NCBI RefSeq assembly: GCF_002087235.1
Contig: NZ_MUIO01000019.1
Coordinates: 88,985 to 152,984 of the forward strand
Length of the DNA stretch: 64,000 bases
Source of the DNA: Pseudomonas floridensis
GTDB taxonomy: Bacteria; Pseudomonadota; Gammaproteobacteria; Pseudomonadales; Pseudomonadaceae
Direction: 5' to 3'
The position numbers and the translations under genes were made by a program. Below, in pieces: positions 35,256 through 44,167 of this stretch. The number at the start of each line of letters is the position of its first letter. The first letter of the stretch is position 1. The notes below the pieces were generated by a model. That model was not told the DNA's origin. It made no database searches and worked only from the letters and a program-made list of their open reading frames with translations.

Positions 35256-36725
35256 TCAGGGCTGCTGGATGGACACTGTGGTGTTACTCAGCTTGGGCTG
35301 GCGATAAAGATCGACCAGCACTTCATCAAGTACCGACGAGGCACCGAACGGACGCGGATCATTGAGGATCGCGACGACCGCCCAGGTGTTGCCATTGCTG
35401 TCACGGCTGAAACCGGCGATGGCGCGCACGGTATTCAGGGTGCCGGTCTTGATGTGCGCTTCACCCAGCAGCGGTGTGCGCTTGAGGCGTTTGCGCATGG
35501 TGCCGTCCAGCCCGGCCAACGGCATTGAGCTCATGAACTCGGCGGCGTACGGGCTGCGCCAGGCGGCTTGCAGGATGACAGCCATTTCACGCGCACTCAC
35601 GCGCTCTGCACGGGACAGGCCCGAACCGTTTTCCATCACCAGATGCGGCGCGGTAATGCCTTTTTTTGCCAGCCAGCCGCGAATCACCCGTTGCGCGGCC
35701 TTGGCGTCGTCGCCGTCGGCGTCGTTGCGGAACTCTTCGCCAAGGCTCAGGAACAACTGCTGCGCCATGGTGTTGTTGCTGTACTTGTTGATGTCACGAA
35801 TGACTTCGACCAGATCCGGAGAGAATGCCTTGGCCAGCAGCTTGGCGCTGGAAGGCACGACATCGACCCGGTTCTTGCCTTGAATGGTGCCGCCCAGTTC
35901 TTGCCAGATAGCGCGCACCGCGCCAGCAGCGTAGGTCGGATGATCGAGCAGCGACAGGTAGGTCTGCGAGTTGCAGCCATTGCCCAACTGGCCGGTAACC
36001 GTGACATTGACGCTGCCGTCAGGCTGAGTCACCGGGTTGTAGCGAACGTCTCCCGTGCACTGTCTGGAAGCGACGGCCTTGACCTGGTTGTCGATGCGGA
36101 TCGTGGCGATGGGCGGCTCGACCGAGACCAGAATGCGGCCATCGTCATTGCGGGTGACGAAGCGCAACGCCTTGAGGTTGACCATCAACGAGTCGGGCTT
36201 GACCAGGAACGGCTTGTTATCGTCGTTGCCGTCGTCATTGAAGGCTGGCAACTGCGGCTGCACGAAGTGACTGCGGTCCAGCACCAGATCACCCGTCACC
36301 TGCTGCACGCCGTTGGCGCGCAGATCACGCATCAGCAGCCAGAGCTTTTCCATGTTCAGTTTGGGATCGCCACCGCCCTTGAGATACAGGTTGCCACGCA
36401 GCACGCCGTTACTCAGGGTGCCGTCGGTAAAGAATTCGGTCTTCCACTGGTGGGTCGGGCCCAGAATTTCCAGCGCGGCGTAGGTGGTGATCAACTTCAT
36501 GGTCGAGGCCGGATTGACCGACACATCGGCATTGAACACGGTTGGAGTGCCCGGACCGTTGAGGGGCAACATGACCAGCGAGAGCGCGTCATCGCCCAGC
36601 TTGCTGGCCCTGAGTGCCTGTTGAACCTTGGGAGAGAGTGTTGAATTGATGACGGCCGCGTTGACAGGGAGCGCCAGTGGCAGGAGCAATGAAGCAATCA
36701 GAAGAGGGCGTAACGACTTGATCAT
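35256..36725 (-). CDS. dacB: D-alanyl-D-alanine carboxypeptidase/endopeptidase (PBP4)
   Basis: 489 aa with a signal peptide (MIKSLRPLLIASLLLPLALPVNA). It is a periplasmic enzyme that trims peptidoglycan stem peptides and cuts DD-crosslinks. The penicillin-binding motifs are present: SxxK at 74-77 (STMK), SxN (YSNN) and KTG (IKTGTL). The length fits the PBP4 class C group with its inserted domains. In P. aeruginosa, loss of DacB raises AmpC expression; regulation here cannot be seen. Confidence 0.95.
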   Translation of the reverse strand: MIKSLRPLLIASLLLPLALPVNAAVINSTLSPKVQQALRASKLGDDALSLVMLPLNGPGTPTVFNADVSVNPASTMKLITTYAALEILGPTHQWKTEFFTDGTLSNGVLRGNLYLKGGGDPKLNMEKLWLLMRDLRANGVQQVTGDLVLDRSHFVQPQLPAFNDDGNDDNKPFLVKPDSLMVNLKALRFVTRNDDGRILVSVEPPIATIRIDNQVKAVASRQCTGDVRYNPVTQPDGSVNVTVTGQLGNGCNSQTYLSLLDHPTYAAGAVRAIWQELGGTIQGKNRVDVVPSSAKLLAKAFSPDLVEVIRDINKYSNNTMAQQLFLSLGEEFRNDADGDDAKAAQRVIRGWLAKKGITAPHLVMENGSGLSRAERVSAREMAVILQAAWRSPYAAEFMSSMPLAGLDGTMRKRLKRTPLLGEAHIKTGTLNTVRAIAGFSRDSNGNTWAVVAILNDPRPFGASSVLDEVLVDLYRQPKLSNTTVSIQQP

Positions 36726-37065
36726 GAATAATCCCTACTGCAAAAGGGGAAACAAAAGAGGGCATGGATGAATTCCCTCGGTAATTCCAGATAACTGACA
36801 ATGACTATAGTGAACAGGTGAAGAATAGAGAGTGAACAGGCTGCGTTTTCGTCATGCCGAAGGCTAACGCCCGCAACCGGCGGCATTATGCCCCAAGCAA
36901 GGGCTGCCTGTGATGGGGCAGTCGTCATGAAACCGCTATTTTTTTATTGGCGCGACCCGTATGTCAGTCAATGCGTCGAACAATGCCCTGAACCTTCAAT
37001 TGTCGGGCTTTTACGTGACCGAACTGGTAAAGTGCCGCCCGATATTTACTGATGAGGATTGTCCC
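36726..37065. other. Intergenic region between dacB and yggL
   Basis: 340 bases between divergent genes. It contains AT-rich stretches suited to promoters (around 36,780-36,820 and 36,930-36,950). I saw no repeat, hairpin or reading frame worth naming. Confidence 0.4.
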
Positions 37066-37410
37066 ATGGCCACTAACCGTTCCCGCCGTCTGCGCAAAAA
37101 ACTCTGCGTCGATGAATTTCAGGAGCTGGGTTTTGAGCTGAACCTGGACTTCAAGCAAGAGCTGGATGACCAGGCAATCGATGCTTTCCTCGACGCTTTT
37201 TTGAAAGAAGCAATGGAAGCCAACGGTCTTGGCTATGTTGGCGGCGATGACTTCGGTCTGGTTTGCCTGAGCAAGCGTGGCTCGGTCAGCGAAGAGCAAC
37301 GCGCTGCCGTTGAAGCCTGGCTCAAAGGCCGCAGCGAATTGACAGAAGTGACTGTCAGCCCGCTGCTCGACGTCTGGTACCCGGAAAAAGAAATCAACCC
37401 GGTCGCCTGA
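37066..37410 (+). CDS. yggL: YggL family (DUF469) 50S ribosome-associated protein
   Basis: 114 aa from the ATG at 37066 with GAGGAT 8 bases before it. Family hallmarks are the basic start (NRSRRLRKKLCVDEFQELGF) and GYVGGDDFGLVCLSKRGSVSEE. E. coli YggL associates with the large ribosomal subunit; the precise role is unresolved. A longer in-frame version starting upstream at 36961 adds unrelated residues. A good terminator follows. Confidence 0.9.
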   Translation: MATNRSRRLRKKLCVDEFQELGFELNLDFKQELDDQAIDAFLDAFLKEAMEANGLGYVGGDDFGLVCLSKRGSVSEEQRAAVEAWLKGRSELTEVTVSPLLDVWYPEKEINPVA

Positions 37411-37417
37411 TGTATCA

Positions 37418-37447
37418 GGAAGCAGGTCCTGGCCTGCTTCCTTGTTT
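37418..37447 (+). terminator. Terminator of yggL
   Basis: The stem ggaagcagg/cctgcttcc with a 6-base loop is followed by TTGTTT, 7 bases after the stop codon. Confidence 0.8.
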
Positions 37448-37521
37448 CTCCCCTCGTTATGCCCTCGTATTTTCTGATTCACTTCGCTATTCGTTCACGA
37501 CATCGCGTGTGCTGCGCCTTT

Positions 37522-40500
37522 TCAGCCGTTGGCCTTTTTGGCCGCCCCGGTTTTTTCCTGCTGTGCGCTCAATGCGCGTTCGAGTTCGAGCAGGGCGCTG
37601 TCGACCACCGCGTGGCAGGCGTGAACCTGGTTGTCGTCGTTCTCCGGTTCGCAGGCCTGTTCAAGCTCATGACAGGCTTCGACGACGCGTGAAGCGCTGA
37701 TGATGCGGGCCGCCCCCTTGATGCGGTGCGCCATGTCGCGAATGTCTTCGCGCCGCCCTTCGAGCATGTGTCGGGCCAGTATCTGGCGATCTTCCCGGTT
37801 ACTGCGCAGCAACTCGGTCAACAGGCGCTTTACCATTTCTGGACGATCACCGGTCAGGCTGCTGACGCTGCCGGGACTGAATGCAGGCGTCGAGCGTTCC
37901 AGCGGCGACAGCAGAATCAGTTTTTCGTTGAGCAGCGCCAGGCTGATGGGTTTGAACAGGCAGTCATCCATGCCTGCCTCCCGGCAACGCTGCATCTCTT
38001 CCGGCTGGGCATTGGCGGTAAACCCCCAGATCGTGCAGGGCTGACACTGTGCGGCGCGCTCATGCTCGCGGATCGCGCGGCTCATGTCATAGCCGTTCAT
38101 GACGGGCATGTTGCAGTCGGCGACTACAAGGTCGAAATCACTCGTCAGCCAGCGCTCCAGCGCGAGCGCACCGTTTTCAGCGACTTCGCAGTGATGCCCC
38201 AGAAACCCGAGTTGCTCGCACAGCAGCAGCCTGTTGGCCGGATGATCATCGGCAATCAGGATATGCAGCACATGATGAGGTGCCGGTTCGGCTGCCTGCC
38301 TGACGGGCTCGATGGCCAGTGGGTCGAGCGAGGTGAGCACCAGTTGCATGTTGATCTGGGTGCCTTGTCCCGGCTCGCTTTCGAGTGTCAGGGTGCCGCC
38401 CATCATCTCGCACAGGCTGCGGCAGATGACCAGACCCAACCCCGCGCCGGTGCGGGCCATCTGACCGTTGCTGTCGACCTGCGCGAAGGGTTCGAACAGC
38501 CTTTGCTGATCCGGCGCGCTGATACCGATGCCGCTGTCCTGCACGGTCAGGTTCACTTGCAAGCGTTGTGAATCGGCCAGGTCTCCGGCCTGCAGGCTGA
38601 TCCTGACCTGACCCTGTGGCGTGAACTTGATGGCGTTGCTGACCAGATTGGAAAGAATCTGCTTGAAGCGCAGCGGATCGACCAGCACATCGGTATTGAT
38701 GCGGCTGTCCAGTTCAAGCGCCAGTACCAGATTCTTCTGGCGAGCCAGCCCGTCGAACACGCGCACTACCGATTCCACCAGTTGACGCAGATTGGCACGC
38801 TCGGGATTGAGGGTCAGGCGTCCGGATTCGATTCGTGCGATGTCGAGGATATCGCCGATCAGGTCGAGCAGTTCCTTGGCCGAACCATACGCCACCTCAA
38901 TGGCCGATCGGTCGAGCTCGCCCTGATCGGCGCGTTTGAGCGCCAGTTCGAGCATGCCGATCACAGCATTCATAGGGGTCCTGATTTCATGGCTCATGGT
39001 GGCCAGAAAGGTACTTTTGGCGCGATTGGCTGCGTCGGCCTGCTCTTTGGCGGTCTGCAGGTCTTCGATGAGTTGTCGGCGTTCACTGATGTCGATCCAG
39101 CCGCCAATGATGCCTTGCACTTCGCCAAGCGAGTCACGGAAGGGCAGGATCCAGTGGTAGATGGTCAGTTGTCGGCCGCCGATGTTCAGGGTGCGATCCT
39201 GGATAAGAGCGGTGTTGGTCGCCATCACGCGCTGATAATCCGCCGCGTATTCACGCGCTTCGAATTCGTTGCCCAGCACGCCTTCGGTGGTGCTCTTGTC
39301 CATGATGTCGTCGCGTTTCGCCGAAAACGAAGTCAGGTAGCTATCGTTGCACAGGCGCAGCAGTCCCTCGCGGTCGCGGACGTAGATCGGGTGGGGGGTG
39401 CCGTCGACCAGTGCCCTCATGAACTCGAACTGGTCACCCAGTGCCCGCTCGGCGGCCAGGCGTTGCTTGATCTGGCGGCGCATGTAGGCGTTCCAGATCA
39501 GCAGGCCGATCAGCAGCAGACCGGCACCGGTCAGAATCTGGTAGATCAGCCGCTGGTAGTCGTGCCAGTTGGCACTGGCCGGTGCGTAGGATCGCCATCG
39601 GTTGTTGATCACCGCCAGTTCCTGAGGCGCGATGCTGGCCAGTGCCTTGTCTAGAATCGAGCTCAGCTCCGTGGCATTGCGCGAGGTGGCCATGGAAATC
39701 AGTGCCGGGTCTTTGCCGGTGGTGGCGGTGATCTGCAGGCGCTCACCGAAGATGCCGGAGGACAGAAAGTAATTCGCGCTGAGCAGCGATGTTGCCGCCG
39801 CCTCGGTTCTGCCGATGGCCAGCATGTCCAAGGCCTGGAACGGGTTGTCGACTTCGACGCTCACGATGTCGGGGTGCTCGCGGTGCAGCCAGCTCAACAG
39901 CGCGCTGCCCTGAGTCACCGCGATGCGCTTCTTGCCGAGGTTTTCCAGGTGAGAGGGTGAACCGGCTTCCTTGCGTGTCACCAGCACGAACGAGTTGTCG
40001 ATGTAGGGGCGACTGAAGCTCAGGCGGTCCTCCCGCTCGTCGCTGGCATCCAGGGCACCGATCATGTCCGCCTGGCCCTGGCTGACCTGGTTGATCATGT
40101 CGCTCAGGCTGGCAGCGCGCCTGACCTCGAAGTTGATGCCGGTGCGCAGGCGCACCAGCTCGAGCAGCTCGGCCGTAATGCCGCGAAAGGTGCCGTTGGC
40201 GTCAAAGAAGGTCAGCGGGGCATAGGACTCGTTGACCAGCACGCGCACGGTCGGGTGCTGGGCGATCCAGCGCTCCTCGCGCTGGGTCAGTTGCAGCTTC
40301 TGGTCGGTGAGCAGCAGGTCGCTGCCGGCGCTCCAGCGCTTGGAAATGTCGATACGCTCATCGACCGGAATCGCTTTGAGGGTCTGGTTGATGATGTCCA
40401 GCAATTGCCGGTTGCTCTGACTGACGGCAAAGCTGAAACCGTTGGCTTCATGCTTGCCGAAGTTGGCCATTTGCACATTGTTCAGGTAGCCCCTGTTGAT

Positions 40501-41160
40501 GATGTACTGCGTGGAAATGGTGTCGCCGAGAAATACGTCGGCCTGATTGAACGCCACGGCGTTGATCGCGTTTTGAAAGGACGGGTAGGTGTCGATGATC
40601 GCGTCGGGATAGGTCGCCTTGACGTCCTTGAGCGGCAGGTAGTGATAGACCATGCTCAGGCGCATGCCCTTGAGGCCTTCGGTCAGTGGCCGGGTTTCGC
40701 CGATACGCGTGACCAGTACCGGTTGGTCCACCGAATAAGGGTGTGTCAGCGTGATGTAACGCTCCTTGGCTTCGTACCCGTTGGCGGTTCCCAGCAGGTC
40801 GATCCCACCGGCAACCAGCGCTTCGATCGCGGCGTCACGGGTTTCGAAACGCTGGATCCTGACGGGCAGGTCCAGCGTTCGGGAAATGATGCCGGCGTAG
40901 TCGGCGGTGATGCCTTCGTAGTCGTTGCCGGAAATAGTGACATCGAAGGGTGGGTAGTCGGGTGCGGAAGTGCCGAGGATCAACTCGCGCTTACTGCGTA
41001 CCCACTGCCATTGTTCGCGGTCCAGCTTCACATCCATGTGAGCCGGGCTCGAGCGGCCCAGGAGCGTATAGTGGTCGGCGGCCTCCAGGCGGGCCGTCAG
41101 ACCCCAGCCCAGGCACAGGCTTGTGGCCAGTATCAGAAATTGCTTGAAGCGCTTGGACAT
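37522..41160 (-). CDS. BvgS/RocS-like hybrid sensor histidine kinase
   Basis: 1,212 aa from the ATG at 41160. Order: signal peptide or first membrane segment, two periplasmic SBP_bac_3 Venus-flytrap domains (about 55-290 and 300-530), a transmembrane helix (about 545-567), PAS (590-700), HisKA with MSHEIRTPMNA (His724), HATPase_c (GIGISAPDQQRLFEPF; GAGLGLVICRSL), a receiver (Asp1015 in VADCNMPVMNG) and an HPt domain (His1145 in MAHRIKGAA). This is the complete four-step phosphorelay of BvgS, EvgS and RocS1. It lies 8 bases after the stop of the partner regulator gene. The ligand is unknown. Confidence 0.93.
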   Translation of the reverse strand: MSKRFKQFLILATSLCLGWGLTARLEAADHYTLLGRSSPAHMDVKLDREQWQWVRSKRELILGTSAPDYPPFDVTISGNDYEGITADYAGIISRTLDLPVRIQRFETRDAAIEALVAGGIDLLGTANGYEAKERYITLTHPYSVDQPVLVTRIGETRPLTEGLKGMRLSMVYHYLPLKDVKATYPDAIIDTYPSFQNAINAVAFNQADVFLGDTISTQYIINRGYLNNVQMANFGKHEANGFSFAVSQSNRQLLDIINQTLKAIPVDERIDISKRWSAGSDLLLTDQKLQLTQREERWIAQHPTVRVLVNESYAPLTFFDANGTFRGITAELLELVRLRTGINFEVRRAASLSDMINQVSQGQADMIGALDASDEREDRLSFSRPYIDNSFVLVTRKEAGSPSHLENLGKKRIAVTQGSALLSWLHREHPDIVSVEVDNPFQALDMLAIGRTEAAATSLLSANYFLSSGIFGERLQITATTGKDPALISMATSRNATELSSILDKALASIAPQELAVINNRWRSYAPASANWHDYQRLIYQILTGAGLLLIGLLIWNAYMRRQIKQRLAAERALGDQFEFMRALVDGTPHPIYVRDREGLLRLCNDSYLTSFSAKRDDIMDKSTTEGVLGNEFEAREYAADYQRVMATNTALIQDRTLNIGGRQLTIYHWILPFRDSLGEVQGIIGGWIDISERRQLIEDLQTAKEQADAANRAKSTFLATMSHEIRTPMNAVIGMLELALKRADQGELDRSAIEVAYGSAKELLDLIGDILDIARIESGRLTLNPERANLRQLVESVVRVFDGLARQKNLVLALELDSRINTDVLVDPLRFKQILSNLVSNAIKFTPQGQVRISLQAGDLADSQRLQVNLTVQDSGIGISAPDQQRLFEPFAQVDSNGQMARTGAGLGLVICRSLCEMMGGTLTLESEPGQGTQINMQLVLTSLDPLAIEPVRQAAEPAPHHVLHILIADDHPANRLLLCEQLGFLGHHCEVAENGALALERWLTSDFDLVVADCNMPVMNGYDMSRAIREHERAAQCQPCTIWGFTANAQPEEMQRCREAGMDDCLFKPISLALLNEKLILLSPLERSTPAFSPGSVSSLTGDRPEMVKRLLTELLRSNREDRQILARHMLEGRREDIRDMAHRIKGAARIISASRVVEACHELEQACEPENDDNQVHACHAVVDSALLELERALSAQQEKTGAAKKANG

Positions 41161-41168
41161 CCGGTCTC

Positions 41169-41795
41169 TCACACTAGCGCGTTGCGTTTTGCCATCTCGA
41201 TAAGTTCTACCAAGGTCTTGGTTTGCAGTTTTTGCATCAGCCGGGTTTTGTAAGTGCTGACCGTCTTGTTGCTGAGGAACATACCCTTGGCTATTTCCTT
41301 GTTGGAACGGCCTTGGGCAAACAGTTGCAATACCATCAGTTCGCGATCATTGACCAACTTGAACAACTCGATCTCGCTCGGCTGCCCATCTTCGCGAACG
41401 GCAGGTGTCAGTGCCTGGCTGGGGAAGTAATTGTAGCCGGATAATACCGCTTTCACCGAACTGAGCAATTCACTGAGGTCTTCCTGTTTGCACACGTAAC
41501 CGGCTGCGCCGGATTGCATGCAGCGAATGGCGAACAGTTTCGGGGTCTGCGAAGTGAGGACCAGGATCTTGGACGGCAGGCCCATGGTGTTGAAGCGGGC
41601 CAGTACCTCCAGCCCGTCTAGCTTGGGAATGCTGATGTCCAGGATGATCAGGTCGGGCATGCACTCGCGGACCATCTGCATGGCATCCACGCCATTATCG
41701 GTTTCACCGACGACCTCGTAGTTTTCGTTCTCCAGCAGCATTCTCACGGCCAGTCGAACAACGGGGTGGTCGTCGATGATAAAAACTGAGTTCAT
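41169..41795 (-). CDS. LuxR/NarL-family response regulator (BvgA/EvgA/RocA1-like)
   Basis: 208 aa. An N-terminal receiver has acidic residues IIDDH and phospho-acceptor Asp53 (LIILDIS). The C-terminal LuxR helix-turn-helix spans about 145-205 (DRELMVLQLFAQGRSNKEIAKGMFLSNKTVSTYKTRLMQKL). It is the first gene of a two-gene operon with the BvgS-like kinase and is its obvious phosphorelay output. Candidate binding boxes (TTCCTACA) lie in its upstream region. Confidence 0.93.
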   Translation of the reverse strand: MNSVFIIDDHPVVRLAVRMLLENENYEVVGETDNGVDAMQMVRECMPDLIILDISIPKLDGLEVLARFNTMGLPSKILVLTSQTPKLFAIRCMQSGAAGYVCKQEDLSELLSSVKAVLSGYNYFPSQALTPAVREDGQPSEIELFKLVNDRELMVLQLFAQGRSNKEIAKGMFLSNKTVSTYKTRLMQKLQTKTLVELIEMAKRNALV

Positions 41796-41893
41796 ATTTC
41801 AATCCATACAAGCAGCGAAGAAAGCGCGCACCTTAGCTCAGATGTTCGGGCAGGCCCATGAAGAGACGTGGTCGGCAGGTATATATAGGAAAG

Positions 41894-41901
41894 TTCCTAC
41901 A
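41894..41901 (+). promoter_or_regulatory. TTCCTACA box 1
   Basis: The box sits about 100 bases before the regulator start codon, next to an inverted AGGAA (AGGAAAGTTCCT at 41888-41899). It resembles the half-sites of EvgA-type inverted repeats as I remember them. Confidence 0.4.
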
Positions 41902-42043
41902 GTAATTAGAGTATCGGAGTACGTAAGGGCCTACTTTTAATGCTCGATGTTTAAAAAGGTTGCGCGATTTATTCTGAAGGTTAGTTGGGGTTTTGAAGCG
42001 TATTTATTACGTTTGGGAATTGACTGTCACGTTTATGGCTCTG

Positions 42044-42051
42044 TTCCTACA
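42044..42051 (+). promoter_or_regulatory. TTCCTACA box 2
   Basis: TTCCTACA followed by ACATAGGG gives a partial inverted repeat (CCTA-caaca-TAGG), about 250 bases before the regulator start. Confidence 0.4.
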
Positions 42052-42071
42052 ACATAGGGTGTGTAATGTGT

Positions 42072-42100
42072 AAAGCCAGCCTTACGATTCCATGGCTGGC
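42072..42100 (-). terminator. Probable terminator of the receiver-only gene
   Basis: On the minus strand GCCAGCC...GGCTGGC with a 12-base loop is followed by TTTA, 19 bases after the stop of the receiver-only gene. Confidence 0.55.
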
Positions 42101-42118
42101 GACGCTTGGAGTGGCGGA

Positions 42119-42517
42119 TCAGCGTGGAGCAGGTGCGTCGCTCAGCAGGCGAACAAGGTCAGGGCCGTTCAACGGTTTGCTCAGGCAGCCCAGCAACGGC
42201 AGCCCTCGCTGACCGGCAAGCTGCTGGAGCTCCATCAGGTGTGTGGCGGGAAGCCCGCTGAGAACGATGGCCTGACGGACCCGCCCGCTCTGCCAGGCTT
42301 TGTCGATCAGGTCCAGGCCTTCCAGATCAGGCAGCCTCTGATCGCACAAAATGAGGTCGTAGGGCGCAGGACTGCGTTCCAGGGCCGCCAGTGCCTCGAC
42401 TGCGGTCAGGACGGGGGTCAGAAGAAAGTACCCCAGGTTATTGAGCAGTATCTGGGTGGCGATCAACTGAAAGGGATGATCCTCCACCAACAGGATTCGC
42501 AGGTTGTGCTTGGGCAT
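42119..42517 (-). CDS. Receiver-only response regulator (RocR-like receiver without EAL)
   Basis: 132 aa from the ATG at 42517 (MPKHNLRILLVEDHPFQLIATQILLNNLG). It is a single receiver domain with the acidic pair VED, phospho-acceptor aspartate in LILCDQRLPDLEG and the conserved lysine in CLSKPL. The VEDHPFQ start resembles the receiver of RocR-type proteins, but the EAL output is missing. It precedes the regulator/kinase operon on the same strand and may be an alternative phosphate sink or modulator. The longer upstream frame lacks family features. Confidence 0.85.
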   Translation of the reverse strand: MPKHNLRILLVEDHPFQLIATQILLNNLGYFLLTPVLTAVEALAALERSPAPYDLILCDQRLPDLEGLDLIDKAWQSGRVRQAIVLSGLPATHLMELQQLAGQRGLPLLGCLSKPLNGPDLVRLLSDAPAPR

Positions 42518-42672
42518 GAGGTTTCCGGCTGAGGCGAGGCTGGCAGGGGTCGAGCCGGGTCGACAGGTATCGTGCGGCCCCGGAAGGGACGGCAGGCAGC
42601 TGGATGGCTTACCGGTTCGGCCATGAAGTGCCGGGATTATTGGGGCGTGTTGAAAACGCTGCGATAAGACGC

Positions 42673-42691
42673 TTCCTACAAAGATGTAGGA
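42673..42691 (+). promoter_or_regulatory. TTCCTACA box 3 (complete inverted repeat)
   Basis: TTCCTACAAAGATGTAGGA is a perfect inverted repeat (TCCTACA/TGTAGGA, 4-base spacer) about 155 bases before the receiver-only gene. It is the best candidate site for the LuxR-type regulator encoded at 41169-41795. Confidence 0.5.
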
Positions 42692-42772
42692 CGGTTCTGA
42701 AGTTGTGGTGCGGCGAGCGTTGACCGAGCACACGAGCCGGGGCCTCGACGGGCCCGGCTCGCGCGGTGCGGT

Positions 42773-44104
42773 TCATATCTGGCCGGAACGTCCGGTCATC
42801 TCTCTGGCCATCTCCGTGGCGTAGCTGTCGGTCATCCCGGCGATAAAGTCGATCATGCGCAGAAACGAGGCATGCAGCGGTGCCGTGGGGGCCGGCGCAC
42901 TGTTGCCCAGCAGGTCGAGAATGCGTCGGTGTTTGAACGACGGTGTTCGTCCGCCGAACTGTTCCACCGCCGCACCGCAGAACGCATTGAGCAGAATTTC
43001 CAGGGTGGTGTAGGCGCCAATCTCGTGCAGTGTCTTGCGCTTGTCCTGGAAGATTTTCTTGCGGGCCATGTCCTTGGCGCTCAGCACGCAGTGTTTCGCC
43101 GGGCCATGCATATGCTCCACCAGGTCGCCCGTCAGCGTGCCGGCCAGCAAGGCATCCTGCTGTTCGACGAAAGCGCGGGCAGCGGCATTGGTCAGGTGTT
43201 CGATGGCCTTGCCCCGCAGGATCGCCAGCTTGCGTCGCCGCGAGTCGTCAGGCCCCAGCTGACGGTAGGTTTCCGGCAGATCATCGCCCACCAGTCCCAG
43301 CAACAGCGACTCCACCTCGGCGTAGTCCAGCAAGTCCATCTCAAGCCCGTCTTCGAGGTCGATCAGGGCGTAGCAGATGTCATCGGCGGCTTCCATCAGG
43401 TAAACCAGCGGATGCCGCGCCCAGCGCTGTTCCTCGAGCTGGGGCAGGCCCAGTTTGGCGGCGATCTGCTCCAGAATCGGCAGCTCGCTCTGGTAACAGC
43501 CGAATTTGTGCTTTTTGTAACCCAGCGAGTCGGCATGTCGCGCGGTCCACGGGTACTTCAGGTAGGTGCCCAGGGTGGCGTAGGTCAGGCGGGTGCCGCC
43601 GTCGAACTGGTGATACTCGAGCTGGGTCAGGACCCGGAAGCCTTGGGCATTACCTTCGAAGTTGAGGAAGTCGTTGCGCTCGGTTTCGCTCATCGCGTCG
43701 AGCCAGCCGCGCCCGGCCGCCTGGCTGAACCAGTTGCGGATGGCGTCTTCACCGGAATGACCGAATGGCGGATTGCCGATGTCGTGTGCCAGGCAGGCGG
43801 ATTGAATCACCATGCCCAGATCGCTCGGGTCGCACCAGTCCGGCAGGGCGTCGCGCAAGGTCTCGCCAACGCGCATGCCCAGCGAACGGCCCACACAGCT
43901 GACTTCCAGCGAGTGGGTCAGGCGGGTATGGATGTGATCGTTGCTGGAAACCGGATGGACCTGAGTCTTGCGTCCGAGGCGGCGAAAGGCGCCGGAGAAG
44001 ATGATGCGGTCATGGTCCTTGTGGAACGGGCTGCGGCCCAGTTCTTCGGGGCTGTGCAGGGTCTTGCCGAGTCGTTCGCGATTAAGCAGGGTTTGCCAAT
44101 CCAA
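42773..44104 (-). CDS. dgt: Deoxyguanosinetriphosphate triphosphohydrolase-like protein
   Basis: 443 aa from a TTG at 44104 ([13 protein letters not shown]), which has GGAG 8 bases upstream; a GTG at 44113 is in frame but overlaps that site. The HD-domain metal ligands are present ([24 protein letters not shown]), with [11 protein letters not shown] at the N-terminus. The family hydrolyses dGTP or other dNTPs to the nucleoside and triphosphate; the shorter dgt-like subgroup has less certain substrates. Confidence 0.9.
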   Translation of the reverse strand: MDWQTLLNRERLGKTLHSPEELGRSPFHKDHDRIIFSGAFRRLGRKTQVHPVSSNDHIHTRLTHSLEVSCVGRSLGMRVGETLRDALPDWCDPSDLGMVIQSACLAHDIGNPPFGHSGEDAIRNWFSQAAGRGWLDAMSETERNDFLNFEGNAQGFRVLTQLEYHQFDGGTRLTYATLGTYLKYPWTARHADSLGYKKHKFGCYQSELPILEQIAAKLGLPQLEEQRWARHPLVYLMEAADDICYALIDLEDGLEMDLLDYAEVESLLLGLVGDDLPETYRQLGPDDSRRRKLAILRGKAIEHLTNAAARAFVEQQDALLAGTLTGDLVEHMHGPAKHCVLSAKDMARKKIFQDKRKTLHEIGAYTTLEILLNAFCGAAVEQFGGRTPSFKHRRILDLLGNSAPAPTAPLHASFLRMIDFIAGMTDSYATEMAREMTGRSGQI

Positions 44105-44167
44105 GGCGGTCACTCCGTCAGTCGTATTGGCCTAGCTTCCCGGTTCAGGGCGCTCGCCGCAAGGTCT

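Larger units (their letters stand above)
41796..42118. other. AT-rich regulatory region upstream of the Roc-like operon
   Basis: 323 bases with no gene and clearly lower GC than its neighbours. It holds two TTCCTACA boxes (41894 and 42044), the second part of ctacaacatag, and a terminator-like hairpin for the upstream receiver gene (42072-42100). It should contain the promoter of the regulator/kinase operon. Confidence 0.55.
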
